Positions 14,047 through 24,248 are shown, counted from the first letter of the stretch. The stretch is DNA of 64,000 nt from Shouchella miscanthi (GCF_007725405.1 NZ_CP042163.1:2232001-2296000); one strand, 5' to 3'. The notes: generated by a model not told the origin, from the letters alone. Program-made: numbers and translations.

Positions 14047-16740
14047 ATGGCAGATGAATACAAATCACGCCAAGAGCGAAAAACTGCGCAAACAACAAGT
14101 AAAAAAAGTAAAAAGTCAGCTGGAAACGGTGGAAATGGAGGCAATAAGCCAAAAAGGTCATTGCTAAAGAAAATGGTGCTTGCCTGTCTTATTTTGTTCG
14201 GTGTCGGCTTAATTGGTGGCGGTGTTGCCGTCGGCGTTATTCTTGCAAACGCACCTGACATTGAAAGAGAAAAGTTACTGCTTCCTCAATCCTTACAAGT
14301 ACATGATATGGATGATGAGCTTGTGTTCACGTTAACCGGCGGTGAGAATCGTATTAATGCAGACATTAACGACATGCCTGATCACCTTCAAAACGCATTT
14401 TTAGCGATTGAAGACCATCGCTTTCGTGACCACTTCGGTGTTGACGTCCGCCGTTTAGGTGGAGCCGTACTTGCCAATCTTCGAGAAGGGTTTGGTGCAG
14501 AAGGTGGTTCTACCATTACACAGCAGTTAGTGAAGAACTTATTCCTTTCACAAGATAAACAGTTAACAAGAAAAATTCAAGAAGCGTATTTAGCGATACA
14601 GCTTGAACGAATGTACTCAAAAGACGAGATCTTAGAGATGTACTTAAATCAAATTAACTTAGGCCCATCTGCAGGGTACGGAGTTCAGCTTGCTGCTGAA
14701 GCTTATTTCGGGAAAGATGACTTACAAGACTTAACGATTGCAGACGCTGCTGTACTCGCTGCTATTCCGCAACGACCACGTGACTTTGACCCTGTAAGAA
14801 ATCCAGAAACAAATGAACAGCGTCGTAACGTCGTTATTGACCGAATGGAACGGGAAGGGTTTATTTCAGCTGAAGAAGCTGAAGAAGCACGCAACACAGA
14901 TATAAATGATCAAATCAATTATACCGAAACAGAAAACTCAGGTTGGTATACATTTTATGATGAAGTGTTAAAAGAGCTTGACGACCTTGGGTTTACAACC
15001 GATGAGATTTACCATTCAGGTTTAAAAGTGTATACAACACTCGACACTGAAGCACAGGACTTGGTAGACGCTGTCTTAAAATCTGGTGAGTATGAAGGGT
15101 TACCGTTTCCAGACAACGAAGACTTTCGTGTTGGCGTCACTTTACTTGATACGAAATCAGGTGCTGTTCGGGCTATGGGAAATGGAACAGAAGAAAATGA
15201 TGCCCGGGTAAACAACTACGCTTCTATTCAAACGAATCATGGCTCGGTTATGAAGCCACTACTTGGCTACGGACCGGTTATTGAAGAAGAACAATGGTCA
15301 ACTGGTCATATTATTGCCGATGAGCCTTATAACTATGAAGTTGATGGCTCTCCTGTCAGAAATTATGATAATCAATTTAGAGGCAATATGCGCATGCGGC
15401 AAGCATTAGCCGATTCACGAAACATCCCTGCTGTAAAAGCACTAAATGAAGTTGGACCAGATGCAGCTTTTGAGTTTTTGGAACGAATGTTTACGCCTAA
15501 CTCTAACGGTAATAATGAATCCGGTGTTCTTGGGACAGCAGAAGGATCGACAAAAGAAATTGCCGCAGCATATGCTGCCTTCGGAAACAACGGTGCTTAT
15601 ACTGATCCGTACACGATTCGTAAAATCGTCTATCCAGATGGACGCGAAATTGACGTTCAGCCTGAAACAGAACAAGTAATGGAAGACTACACTGGTTATA
15701 TGGTTACGGATATGTTGAAATCAGTGATGACAGATGGAACCGGTACAAGTGCACAAGTGCCAAATGTGCCCATTGCTGGAAAAACTGGTACAGCAAACTT
15801 TACCAATGATGAATTTGCCAACCTTAATGTAGCACCAGGTGATGGAGCATTCCCCGCCTCTGCTTTTACTGGTTACAGTACTGAATATACATTGTCTACT
15901 TGGATTGGCTTTACCGATCGACGTGGAGATAATTATTTAACAAACGACCACAATCAAATTACGCGTACTATTTTCCGCCATATTATGACGGGAGTCCACC
16001 AAGGGGTTCAAGCATCTGACTTTACAATGCCAGATTCGGTGGAACGTATTAGCGTTGAACGTGGAACAGGACAGTTACCAAGTGCAGGTACACCAAGTAG
16101 CGAAATTGTCTCTGAGTTATTCGTGCGTGGAACAGGACCTTCTCAAGTATCGGAAGAGTTTGCCCAAGATATTCCTGACCCAAGCGGACTTGATTACAGT
16201 TACGATGAAGACGCTGGCACACTAACCTTCTCTTGGTCCTACCCTGCTGATTTATTAGATGATGTTGAGTTTGAAACCTCTATTAGTTCAGGTTCATTAG
16301 ATGTTTCACCAGATTCGTTAACTGCTACTGTTAGCGGCGTAAGTCCAGGAAGCTATACCTTTAGCATCCGTGCCCGAGCAACTGACGGAACGAGTGGTGC
16401 CAGTTCCTCGGTTTCAATAACCGCTACAATTGAAGACGAAGAAGAGAATGAAGAGGAAGAAGAAATTGAAGAGGAAGAAGAAATCGAAGAGGAACCACCA
16501 GAAGAAGAAGAGCCATCTCAAGATGAAGATAGTAATGGCGATGACACGAACGGTGAAAACGACAATGGTTCAACAGATGATGACTCTTCTAATGATGACT
16601 CTTCTAATGAAGACTCTTCCCCAGATGATGGTTCAAGCGATGGTGACGATACAGGTTCTGGAGAGCCAGCTGATCCTGGGAACGAAACGGGTGATACGGA
16701 TTCAAACACTGACCAACAAGATACAAATGAAGATGATTAA
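14047..16740 (+). CDS. ponA: Class A penicillin-binding protein PBP1 with FN3 domain and acidic tail
   Basis: This is an 897-residue bifunctional peptidoglycan synthase. It has a basic cytoplasmic N terminus (1-38) and a membrane anchor (about 42-66). The GT51 glycosyltransferase domain contains the catalytic Glu in AIEDHRFRDHFGVD (~115) and the EGGSTITQQL motif. The transpeptidase has SVMK (~400), SRN (~458) and KTGTA (~578). A fibronectin type III-like domain (~715-795) follows, and then a ~100-residue tail of Glu, Asp, Ser and Asn ending NEDD. B. subtilis PonA (914 residues) has the same order. The very acidic tail may suit an alkaline or saline outside, which is inference. Confidence 0.95.
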   Translation: MADEYKSRQERKTAQTTSKKSKKSAGNGGNGGNKPKRSLLKKMVLACLILFGVGLIGGGVAVGVILANAPDIEREKLLLPQSLQVHDMDDELVFTLTGGENRINADINDMPDHLQNAFLAIEDHRFRDHFGVDVRRLGGAVLANLREGFGAEGGSTITQQLVKNLFLSQDKQLTRKIQEAYLAIQLERMYSKDEILEMYLNQINLGPSAGYGVQLAAEAYFGKDDLQDLTIADAAVLAAIPQRPRDFDPVRNPETNEQRRNVVIDRMEREGFISAEEAEEARNTDINDQINYTETENSGWYTFYDEVLKELDDLGFTTDEIYHSGLKVYTTLDTEAQDLVDAVLKSGEYEGLPFPDNEDFRVGVTLLDTKSGAVRAMGNGTEENDARVNNYASIQTNHGSVMKPLLGYGPVIEEEQWSTGHIIADEPYNYEVDGSPVRNYDNQFRGNMRMRQALADSRNIPAVKALNEVGPDAAFEFLERMFTPNSNGNNESGVLGTAEGSTKEIAAAYAAFGNNGAYTDPYTIRKIVYPDGREIDVQPETEQVMEDYTGYMVTDMLKSVMTDGTGTSAQVPNVPIAGKTGTANFTNDEFANLNVAPGDGAFPASAFTGYSTEYTLSTWIGFTDRRGDNYLTNDHNQITRTIFRHIMTGVHQGVQASDFTMPDSVERISVERGTGQLPSAGTPSSEIVSELFVRGTGPSQVSEEFAQDIPDPSGLDYSYDEDAGTLTFSWSYPADLLDDVEFETSISSGSLDVSPDSLTATVSGVSPGSYTFSIRARATDGTSGASSSVSITATIEDEEENEEEEEIEEEEEIEEEPPEEEEPSQDEDSNGDDTNGENDNGSTDDDSSNDDSSNEDSSPDDGSSDGDDTGSGEPADPGNETGDTDSNTDQQDTNEDD

Positions 16741-16747
16741 GAATAGC

Positions 16748-16779
16748 AAAAAGCATAGGGGTTCATCCCTATGCTTTTT
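16748..16779. terminator. Bidirectional terminator between ponA and dynA
   Basis: The 13-bp stem AAAAAGCATAGGG / CCCTATGCTTTTT has a 6-base loop, with A5 and T5 at its base. It lies between convergent genes. Confidence 0.9.
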
Positions 16780-19700
16780 CATTTACCCATCGTTGTAAGG
16801 TAGCGCGTTCTGCTTGAATGCTTTCTTGCATCGTATCTGTATGAAGCTGTCTGCGCTTCGTGATTTCTGCAGCGACCTTTCCTTCTAACAGTTGAGCTTG
16901 TTTCTCGAATAAGTGCTTCGCTACTCCATTTAGTGTTTGTTGAGTATGTTCCTCTTCTTCCCTTAAACCTGCACGCATTTGTTGAACGAGCTCTTCTACT
17001 AACGTTTCCTTCACTTGTTTCACACGACCGCCTTCAAAAAAATCTTTAAGCGATTGAAATGAACCAACATTTGACTGAATAGACAGTGTTGTTGTTAACG
17101 TCGCCTGTAGTGTCTCGAGTTGAATAGATTGTTTGGCATGTGGAAATTGAAAGCCGGGTACGGTTGCTTGAATGGATTGTTGCCATTCTTTTTTCCACTG
17201 CTCAAATGCCCGTTGGAGCATCAGACTAATGCGCGTCATCGTTGCTTTTAATTCTTGATTAACATAAAAAACACTATCTTCATTCCATGTTGCTAACTGG
17301 GTGGCTAATACTTCCTTCTGTTTTTTTCGAGATGGGCCAACAATCGTAGCCACATTAACAAATTCAATGAAACGATCACGACTTACATAAGGAATGCGCT
17401 CTCGTAAATAAGCAAACAATTCACTTGCCTCTTGCTCCACTTTCATATGAAATGATTTCCCATAATCTTGCTTAAATGAATCCAGCATCGTAGTTAGCTG
17501 CTGTTCAAATTGCTGTTGTTGCGCTTGCTTCTCTTCGTCCTTAAGCGCTGTAAACACTTCTGCTTCCTGCAAATACAGAAGATACTGTTTTACATTTGCC
17601 ACAAATGACGTTCGGTTGGCTTCCTTTAACGACGTTAATAAGGGGCCATAAAGCTCTTGTTTAAAATCATTAAAGTCTGTTGATGCGGCTTCTTCTTCAA
17701 ATACATTTTTACTTGAAAGAGAAAACAGTGCAGGTTGATCAATTCCTGCTTCTTCAAGTGAACGCATGACAAATGACTCCACACCGAGACGCTCTTGTTC
17801 ATTTGCCGCTAAATCAATCGCATTTAAAACAAAATAGAGTTTTTTAGAGGCAAACTGCTTATTCATTTTCCCTAATTGCTCAATAAACTGTGCATCGGCT
17901 CGTGAAAAGGAATGGTTATAGTACGTTACATACAAAATCGCATCTGATGCTTTTACTTGTTCATAAGCGACATTTGTATGTCGACCATTAATGGAATTGA
18001 CTCCAGGCGTATCCACTAACGTCAAGCCTCGTTTCGTCCACTCACACTCATAATAGATGGTCGCATTAGCAATCAAACAAGCAACATCTTCATTCACAAT
18101 TTTTTCACTTAAATCAGCCAGAGATACCACTTCAGCTTGCTCGATAAAGGACTCGAAGCGTTTCATACTTTTCTGTAACGTTTCAATATAGGACAAGGCT
18201 TGTTTTTTAGCTGCCGTTGTTGCCTGATACGTTTTCGTCCGAAAGCGTTGAAACTGTTCTAGCGTAAGTGACACGTCTAATAGCTGTGAAATCGATGCTA
18301 ATTCACCGCGTAATTGTTCATACGTTTTGTATTGAACAAAGACATTCCCATTTGCATAAGTCGATGTTGGCCGGGTTACGGTAGTCACCGTCGCCGTTGT
18401 TGGATGAGGAGAAGCTGGTAATACTTTTTCACCTAATAATGCGTTTGCCAAACTTGATTTCCCTGCACTAAAAGCACCAAATAATGACAATGTGAATTGC
18501 TCTGTCTGAATATGCTTTATTTCTTGCTCAAGCTGTTCATGCCAATCTTGGGTGTAGGCTGTTTTTTCAAATTGATTCATTACTGATTGCACTTGTGCAA
18601 TCGCTTCATCTGTTACACGAATGCGTTCATTCGTCAGTCGACGCTCGGTTTTAGTCGTTGGTAGAAGTGTGGTTTCAGCATTTTGTTTCACTTGCTCTTT
18701 CCAAGACGAAGGGCTGTCTTCAAAATGAACCGTTTTTGTCATCATTTCCTTTAACGCATTAGAAAAAGCACCTTTATCATCTCTTCGGTTTGCTTCCTTC
18801 ACTAACCCACGAATGATGGTTTCTTTGCGCTCTTTAGCAGAGAGATAGTTTGACACATACGGCTTCATTGCATCAAGTTGCTGCCGCCTCTTATGTGCTT
18901 CTTGCTTTTTTCTTTCATCATAAGCCTGCAATTGCTCTTCTGCGATGGTAAGCACGTCTAGGGCTTGCTTCTTCAACTGCCGCTTTATTTCTTCTGTTCG
19001 CTCTTTTGTATACTGGTAGACAAAAGAGTCAGCGAACGTCGTCTTCGGCACCGCTTCTTCTAAAAAAGAAGGCGTTGCTGTAAATGAAAGGGATTGAACA
19101 GCTTCTAAAAAGACAGGTTGGTTTGTCATTTCTCCTAAAGGAAGCGATTGCAGAGATTGTCTGATGTGAAACACAAGCTGCTTGTTTATTTGGTCGTTAA
19201 GTTCATGTAATACCTCTTTTTGACGGTGGATTTTTTCCTGTGCAACCTTTCGCTTAGATGCAAAAAGACCGATTTTGAAATTCGGTCGCATGGCTTCAAG
19301 CCAGTTACCTGTTTTTTCTGTTAAGATTGAATTGAATACGGTTGCTTGTCGAAACAAATCGTCCCATTCCTGTAAATAATGCTGATGTCGAGCTGCTGAA
19401 CCTTGCTCAGCTTGAGACACTTTTTCAACATGTTGATCGTAATTCTCAATATCTGTTAACTGATAACCTTCTTCTTGGAGTGTTTCAGCAAAACGGGTGC
19501 GCTCTTCTATCCAATCATCCTCGACTCTTCGCTGAACCGATTTAAAAAAACTATATTCAATTTTTGTTTTTCCTGCTTCGACTAACTCATTTCCATAAAA
19601 AAACAGCGATAATAAAGCTGCTTTTAAACGCTCAAGTTCATCGTATGGGGACTGTTTAATTGTTGTAAAAAATAAGTCGTGATACGCAATTCCCCATTCC

Positions 19701-20317
19701 GCAAGTGTATCTAAAATACTTTGTTTGTAGCTTTGAAAAGACAACTCAGCATCATGATGTTTATCCACTTGGTTGACGACTATAAATAGGGGCTTTCCCT
19801 CATCAGAAAGTTGCTTTAAAAAGCCTAAATTGGTTTCGGACTTAACATGGTTGTAATCCATGACATAGAGTAAAATATCAGTCGTAAAGAGTGCTTCTAA
19901 TGTTACTTGTTGGTGAGTCGGATCTGTTGAATCAACACCTGGTGTATCGACTAAGCTACCTGCATGTTGCAAAAACGGTATGGGCGCATAGATCATTAGT
20001 TTTTCAACATTTGCCCCGTCCATGGCGTAACGTTTGATAGCTGTCCAGTCAATTAGCCCTTGAAAAGACTTTTCTGTACCATCTGTATGCACAACAACTA
20101 CTTTTAGATCACCATGGGCAATCGTAATTTGATTGGCACTCGTTGGAATTGGACTTGTAGGTAAAATTGGCACACCTGTCACATGATTAATTAAAGACGA
20201 CTTTCCAGCAGAAAAATGGCCACTTAATGCAATGGACAACGTGTTTTTACTTTGAATTCGTTTCCACTGAAGCTGCTCATTATCTGTTAAATTCGCATGC
20301 TCTTTTACTTCATTCAC
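16769..20317 (-). CDS. dynA: Bacterial dynamin-like protein DynA, two fused GTPases
   Basis: This 1182-residue tandem dynamin matches B. subtilis DynA (YpbR, ~1190), a fusion of two dynamin-like subunits that tethers and fuses membranes and protects against phage and antibiotics. The first GTPase has P-loop GHFSAGKSS (33-41), DTPGVDS (~120) and NQVD. The second has GAFSAGKSS (~620), DTPGVNS (~785) and NAID. Long helical stalk and coiled-coil segments follow each GTPase. The ATG overlaps the end of ypoC. In B. subtilis ypbR is not directly beside ponA, so the local arrangement differs. Confidence 0.95.
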   Translation of the reverse strand: MNEVKEHANLTDNEQLQWKRIQSKNTLSIALSGHFSAGKSSLINHVTGVPILPTSPIPTSANQITIAHGDLKVVVVHTDGTEKSFQGLIDWTAIKRYAMDGANVEKLMIYAPIPFLQHAGSLVDTPGVDSTDPTHQQVTLEALFTTDILLYVMDYNHVKSETNLGFLKQLSDEGKPLFIVVNQVDKHHDAELSFQSYKQSILDTLAEWGIAYHDLFFTTIKQSPYDELERLKAALLSLFFYGNELVEAGKTKIEYSFFKSVQRRVEDDWIEERTRFAETLQEEGYQLTDIENYDQHVEKVSQAEQGSAARHQHYLQEWDDLFRQATVFNSILTEKTGNWLEAMRPNFKIGLFASKRKVAQEKIHRQKEVLHELNDQINKQLVFHIRQSLQSLPLGEMTNQPVFLEAVQSLSFTATPSFLEEAVPKTTFADSFVYQYTKERTEEIKRQLKKQALDVLTIAEEQLQAYDERKKQEAHKRRQQLDAMKPYVSNYLSAKERKETIIRGLVKEANRRDDKGAFSNALKEMMTKTVHFEDSPSSWKEQVKQNAETTLLPTTKTERRLTNERIRVTDEAIAQVQSVMNQFEKTAYTQDWHEQLEQEIKHIQTEQFTLSLFGAFSAGKSSLANALLGEKVLPASPHPTTATVTTVTRPTSTYANGNVFVQYKTYEQLRGELASISQLLDVSLTLEQFQRFRTKTYQATTAAKKQALSYIETLQKSMKRFESFIEQAEVVSLADLSEKIVNEDVACLIANATIYYECEWTKRGLTLVDTPGVNSINGRHTNVAYEQVKASDAILYVTYYNHSFSRADAQFIEQLGKMNKQFASKKLYFVLNAIDLAANEQERLGVESFVMRSLEEAGIDQPALFSLSSKNVFEEEAASTDFNDFKQELYGPLLTSLKEANRTSFVANVKQYLLYLQEAEVFTALKDEEKQAQQQQFEQQLTTMLDSFKQDYGKSFHMKVEQEASELFAYLRERIPYVSRDRFIEFVNVATIVGPSRKKQKEVLATQLATWNEDSVFYVNQELKATMTRISLMLQRAFEQWKKEWQQSIQATVPGFQFPHAKQSIQLETLQATLTTTLSIQSNVGSFQSLKDFFEGGRVKQVKETLVEELVQQMRAGLREEEEHTQQTLNGVAKHLFEKQAQLLEGKVAAEITKRRQLHTDTMQESIQAERATLQRWVNEKA

Positions 20318-20829
20318 AGCTGACTTCCTCTCTTTGACAATTTCTTCAAAAGATCGACACGCTCATTCAGCTTATTGAGGTCTTCCATAAAGGAGCAAAG
20401 CTGAACAAAACCCCGGTCTCCTTGTCCATGTAAAATAAATAGCACACGATCCACTGCATTTAGAGGTGCATGAGTAAACGTATGTACATCATGTGCTACT
20501 TGCGTTAATTTTACTCTTTGACCATTTAACCAGAAAAGACTTTGTAGCATTAACGCTTTCATAATAAGCTGTTCATGAGCAATCTCTTTACCCTTTCCTT
20601 CTTTTATTAGAGCCAGATACCGATCTTTCTGACAAGTAAAAGAATGCTGGAGTTCACGGATTGCTTCTGTTGTGTTGACTTCCCATGGTTTCGTAAATAC
20701 TGTTATATCTTCAAAGAAAGGAAGGCTTAGCTGACGCGTTATAAAATCTTGCTGTGCGTCTACATAAACCTCTTCTCCTTCCCTATAAAAAGGGGCCACA
20801 CAAAAAGAGGAAGGAACCTTTTTATACAT
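20314..20829 (-). CDS. ypoC: YpoC-like protein
   Basis: This 171-residue helical cytosolic protein overlaps nth by 8 bases upstream and dynA by 4 bases downstream, so all three are translationally coupled. Position (after nth, near ponA-recU) and length match B. subtilis YpoC, whose function is not known. No catalytic motif is apparent. Hydrophobic-aromatic clusters such as ALMLQSLFWLNGQRV suggest a compact helical fold. Confidence 0.8.
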   Translation of the reverse strand: MYKKVPSSFCVAPFYREGEEVYVDAQQDFITRQLSLPFFEDITVFTKPWEVNTTEAIRELQHSFTCQKDRYLALIKEGKGKEIAHEQLIMKALMLQSLFWLNGQRVKLTQVAHDVHTFTHAPLNAVDRVLFILHGQGDRGFVQLCSFMEDLNKLNERVDLLKKLSKRGSQL

Positions 20830-21481
20830 GATCCTTCACTCCTTTTAACCGTTTTTTCCCTTCTCTACACATAAAGGCCAAAGGACATTGCTGGCATTGA
20901 GGATTTTGTGCTTTACAATGATAACGGCCAAAGAAAATCATTCGGTGATGGGCATCAGACCAATCGGCTTTCTCAATTTTCTTCTCAAGGGTTTCCTCTA
21001 CTTGTTTAACAGAGTCTTTCCAACGACAAATGCCTAGACGCTTTGACACACGCTCTACATGCGTATCAACAGCAATGGCTGGGATGTTAAACGCAACACT
21101 TGTAACGACATTGGCGGTTTTTCTTCCAACACCTGCAAGTGCCTCTAAATCTTCCCGAGCAGACGGAACCTCTCCATTATGATCATCGAGTAACGATTGA
21201 GCCATTTTTTTTATGTTTTTTGCTTTATTTCGATATAAGCCAATTGACCTTATATCCAATTGTAGTTCCTCTATTGGAACTGCACAGTAATCTTCGGGTG
21301 ATCTATATTTAGCAAACAAACTCGGTGTTACACGATTTACTAGCGCGTCTGTACATTGAGCAGATAGCATAACGGCTACGAGTAATTCAAACGGATTATC
21401 GTGAACCAGTTCACACTCTGCTTCAGGGAACATTTCTCCCATTTTATCAACGACAAATTGGGTATCTTTTTTCGATAACAT
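20822..21481 (-). CDS. nth: Endonuclease III (DNA glycosylase/AP lyase)
   Basis: This 219-residue base-excision repair enzyme removes oxidised pyrimidines and cleaves the abasic site. It has the helix-hairpin-helix LAGVGRKTANVV (~113-124, catalytic Lys in GRK), the catalytic Asp in AVDTHVERV (~138) and a four-cysteine iron-sulfur loop C-X6-C-X2-C-X5-C near the C terminus (~190-206). It lies 10 bases after dnaD, as in B. subtilis, behind AAGGAG. Confidence 0.96.
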   Translation of the reverse strand: MLSKKDTQFVVDKMGEMFPEAECELVHDNPFELLVAVMLSAQCTDALVNRVTPSLFAKYRSPEDYCAVPIEELQLDIRSIGLYRNKAKNIKKMAQSLLDDHNGEVPSAREDLEALAGVGRKTANVVTSVAFNIPAIAVDTHVERVSKRLGICRWKDSVKQVEETLEKKIEKADWSDAHHRMIFFGRYHCKAQNPQCQQCPLAFMCREGKKRLKGVKDHV

Positions 21482-21491
21482 CGTGCTCTCC

Positions 21492-22208
21492 TTACAAATT
21501 TTCTAACCAATTAAATCCTGGTATGTTTTCTGATTGTTTTGCAGTCTGGCGTTTTTCTTTGTTGACAGGTAAAGTGTTTTTCTTTCTAAACCGTTCGCTG
21601 TGGGCATGTGCCTGTTCAACGGTTCGAATGCCATTGCGCTGCCATTCAAACAAAATGCGATCAATGTAGCGGAAATTCAATTTACCTGAGATTACAGCTT
21701 CCTTTAATGCGGCTTGAATTAATTCAACTGTATAGGTATCTTGGTCAATCCACATGGAAATCGTTTCTACTTCAATCGGGGATAGTGGTCTGGCAAACTC
21801 TTGTTCGAATTGCTGAAAAAGTTGCCCTTCTATTTCTTCTGTTTTCGTTCCTTCATTTTCACTTTGTTTTGTCTCTAAGTAATCGATTAATTGAAGCCAT
21901 AGCGGGTCAAGTGAACAATATTCATACACCATGTTCGTTTCGTCGTCGCGCTTGTTTTTAATTGACAATAACCGCTTACGGACGAGCTGACCAATTTTTT
22001 CAGCGCATTCTTCAATCGAAAGCGTCATTTGTTCACTTAACGTTTGCGGAGTTGGAAACGAATCACCGTTATCAATTAATCGTTGAATTTGTATAAGAAG
22101 AACAAGCTCCGTCTCGTTCATATTTAACTCTGTATAATGCTTTAACAGTAAATGGGGCACAGTGACTTGCTTTTGCTGAACCCATTTTAATAAGACTGTA
22201 TCATCCAC
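21492..22208 (-). CDS. dnaD: DNA replication initiation protein DnaD
   Basis: DnaD works with DnaA, DnaB and DnaI to load the helicase at oriC and at restart sites. This 238-residue protein has the N-terminal winged-helix scaffold domain (VPHLLLKHYTELNMNETELVLLIQI, about 15-110) and the C-terminal DnaB2/DnaD domain (EEFARPLSPIEVETI to FRYIDRILFEW, ~140-205). I choose the GTG at 22208, because AGAGGTGG lies just before it; the longer TTG start would place that site inside the gene. It precedes nth and follows asnS. Confidence 0.95.
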   Translation of the reverse strand: MDDTVLLKWVQQKQVTVPHLLLKHYTELNMNETELVLLIQIQRLIDNGDSFPTPQTLSEQMTLSIEECAEKIGQLVRKRLLSIKNKRDDETNMVYEYCSLDPLWLQLIDYLETKQSENEGTKTEEIEGQLFQQFEQEFARPLSPIEVETISMWIDQDTYTVELIQAALKEAVISGKLNFRYIDRILFEWQRNGIRTVEQAHAHSERFRKKNTLPVNKEKRQTAKQSENIPGFNWLENL

Positions 22209-22305
22209 AACTACCACCTCTAACAACTCTTAGTATAACACGTTTACTTCTCTTGAAGCAGTAGAAAACAAGTAGTGATTTTAAGGAATTGCTCCTTTTT
22301 ACAAC

Positions 22306-22352
22306 TAAAAAACACCTTACGTGCATTTTACTATGCGGTAAGGTGTTTTTTT
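22306..22352 (-). terminator. Terminator of asnS
   Basis: The stem AAACACCTTAC / GTAAGGTGTTT with a T-run on the minus strand lies four bases after the asnS stop. A-T symmetry at the base could allow bidirectional use. Confidence 0.8.
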
Positions 22353-22356
22353 ATTG

Positions 22357-23649
22357 TTACGGGTATAAACGATTTAACAAGCGTGGAAACGCAATCGTTT
22401 CTCGAACATGTTCAATGCCAGAAAGCCAAGCAACGGTACGCTCCAATCCTAATCCAAACCCTGAATGTGGAACTGAACCATATTTTCTTAAATCTAAATA
22501 CCATTGATAAGCATCTAATGGTAAACCATGTGCTTCAATTTCTTGTTTTAACAAATCGTAGTTATGAATGCGTTCTGATCCACCAATAATTTCACCGTAG
22601 CCCTCTGGTGCAATTAAATCGGCACATAATACAACATCATCTCGATCTGGAGCTGGCTGCATGTAAAACGGCTTCAGAGATTTTGGGTAGCGTGTAATAA
22701 ATACTGGTTTGTCGTAATGCTCTGCTAACGCTGTCTCATGAGGTGAACCAAAGTCATCGCCCCAGACAATATCGTCAAAGCCTTTCTTATGTAAGAGCTC
22801 TAACGCATCGTCGTATGTTACGCGAGGAAACGGACCTTTAATTGCAGCAAGCTTCTCTTTGTCTCTTTCCAAAAGATCAAGTTCTAAATCACAATTCATT
22901 CGAACCTGCTCAGCTAAATAGCACACATACTCTTCTTGTAAATCTAAGCTTTCTTCGTGCTCAACAAAAGCCATTTCGGGTTCGATCATCCAAAATTCAA
23001 TGAGATGGCGTCTCGTTTTTGATTTTTCCGCTCGAAAGGTTGGTCCAAACGTGAATACACGATTTAACGCCATTGCACCAGCTTCAGCGTAAAGTTGTCC
23101 ACTTTGCGATAAAAACGCATCTTCATCAAAATATTTCGTATGGAATAGCTCAGAAGTGCCCTCAGGTGAACTACCTGTTAAAATCGGTGAATCTAATTTT
23201 GTAAAACCTTTTGAAAAGAAAAAATCAAACGTTGATTTAATGATTTGGTTTCGAATTTTCATCACAGCATGCTGTTTTTTTGAACGAATCCATAAGTGAC
23301 GATTGTCCATTAAAAACTCTGTTCCGTGGGCTTTAGGTGTAATTGGATACCCTTCTGCTTCATGAATAATGTCAATACCTGTTACTGTGAGCTCGTAGCC
23401 AAATGGGGAACGCTCATCTTCGCGAACAATGCCAGTAACATAAAGCGACGTTTCCTGAGTTAGTGCTTTTGCTTGCTGGAATAGTGCTTCTTCTACTTCT
23501 GCTTTTACCACTACACCTTGAATAAAACCTGTACCGTCTCGTAATTGCAGAAAAGCGATCTTTCCACTTGATCGTTTATTTGCAAGCCATGCTCCGATGG
23601 TTACTTCTTTGTCTACATATTGACCTACTTGGGCAATCGTTGTTTTCAA
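22357..23649 (-). CDS. asnS: Asparaginyl-tRNA synthetase
   Basis: This 430-residue class IIb enzyme charges tRNA-Asn with asparagine. It has the OB-fold anticodon-binding domain ([20 protein letters not shown]) at the N terminus, class II motif 2 ([21 protein letters not shown], ~205-225, here listed as a region) and motif 3 ([12 protein letters not shown]) near the C terminus. I place the start at TTG (MKTTIAQVG), because the annotated-looking ATG sits only 2 bases after GGAGG and the TTG gives 430 residues as in B. subtilis. It has its own promoter. The aspB gene that precedes it in B. subtilis is absent. Confidence 0.95.
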   Translation of the reverse strand: MKTTIAQVGQYVDKEVTIGAWLANKRSSGKIAFLQLRDGTGFIQGVVVKAEVEEALFQQAKALTQETSLYVTGIVREDERSPFGYELTVTGIDIIHEAEGYPITPKAHGTEFLMDNRHLWIRSKKQHAVMKIRNQIIKSTFDFFFSKGFTKLDSPILTGSSPEGTSELFHTKYFDEDAFLSQSGQLYAEAGAMALNRVFTFGPTFRAEKSKTRRHLIEFWMIEPEMAFVEHEESLDLQEEYVCYLAEQVRMNCDLELDLLERDKEKLAAIKGPFPRVTYDDALELLHKKGFDDIVWGDDFGSPHETALAEHYDKPVFITRYPKSLKPFYMQPAPDRDDVVLCADLIAPEGYGEIIGGSERIHNYDLLKQEIEAHGLPLDAYQWYLDLRKYGSVPHSGFGLGLERTVAWLSGIEHVRETIAFPRLLNRLYP

Positions 23650-23704
23650 AACTGTCATTCCTCCTGAACGTCTTTCTTTTCAAACGTTTCTTTTTCCGAC
23701 TAAC

Positions 23705-23733
23705 ATTATAACTGACCGTGGGATGAAAGTCGA
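23705..23733 (-). promoter_or_regulatory. Predicted sigma-A promoter of asnS
   Basis: On the minus strand TCGACT and TATAAT are separated by 17 bases, ~50 bases before the asnS start. I see no T-box elements in the short leader. Confidence 0.65.
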
Positions 23734-23753
23734 TAGAAGCCCACTCTTCGCTC

Positions 23754-24248
23754 TTAAGCAGCTGTGTGAATACTGTAACTCTTTAAATACGCACCTGTTT
23801 CAAACAATGTATAGTAAAAAACCCTTGAACCATTTGTTACGTATGTAAATTCATACACTGGTTGTCCATTTTCAACACCAAGTCGGATTGATTCAAAGGA
23901 CGTTACGTTTAAGTCTTGTGATACAGTATCAACCATTTCACTTTTTTCTACACCATCTGTAGGAGAAAGTAAATAATATTCATCCGATTCTTCATAGTCC
24001 TGATGCAAAAATAACAATTGGTCTTCTCCGTCATCATTGGTGCCTTCCAAGACCCAGTAACTGTCACCACCATAATAATGGGAGACATCGCTTACGGTAG
24101 ATAATAAATTATAGTTTAGAGCAACCGTGCGTGCGTCTTCCCCTTCTGTTGCTAACGGTGCACGGATTGTACTGTACAGCCAAATACTCAAGCCACTAAG
24201 AAGAAACAAACTAACGAGTAGCGAAATAATAATTCCTTTTTTCTTCAT
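23754..24248 (-). CDS. ypmB: YpmB-like membrane-anchored protein (DUF5590)
   Basis: This 164-residue protein has an N-terminal signal-anchor helix (about 5-27, GIIISLLVSLFLLSGLSIWL) and a beta-rich extracellular domain with a PepSY-like look in its second half (GVENGQPVYEFTYV). It matches YpmB (DUF5590) in size and in its place between ypmA and asnS. The function is unknown. The ATG lies 9 bases after the ypmA stop behind GTAGAGG, so the two are co-transcribed. Confidence 0.82.
   Translation of the reverse strand: MKKKGIIISLLVSLFLLSGLSIWLYSTIRAPLATEGEDARTVALNYNLLSTVSDVSHYYGGDSYWVLEGTNDDGEDQLLFLHQDYEESDEYYLLSPTDGVEKSEMVDTVSQDLNVTSFESIRLGVENGQPVYEFTYVTNGSRVFYYTLFETGAYLKSYSIHTAA

Noticed and set aside
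16430-16798. Lys/Met-rich 122-codon frame in the ponA acidic tail
   Set aside because: It is a +1 shadow of the GAA/GAT-rich repeat coding the acidic tail.
23650-23753. T-box upstream of asnS, and likewise upstream of ilvA (10635-10830)
   Set aside because: The gaps are too short or lack the T-box sequence and a leader terminator.
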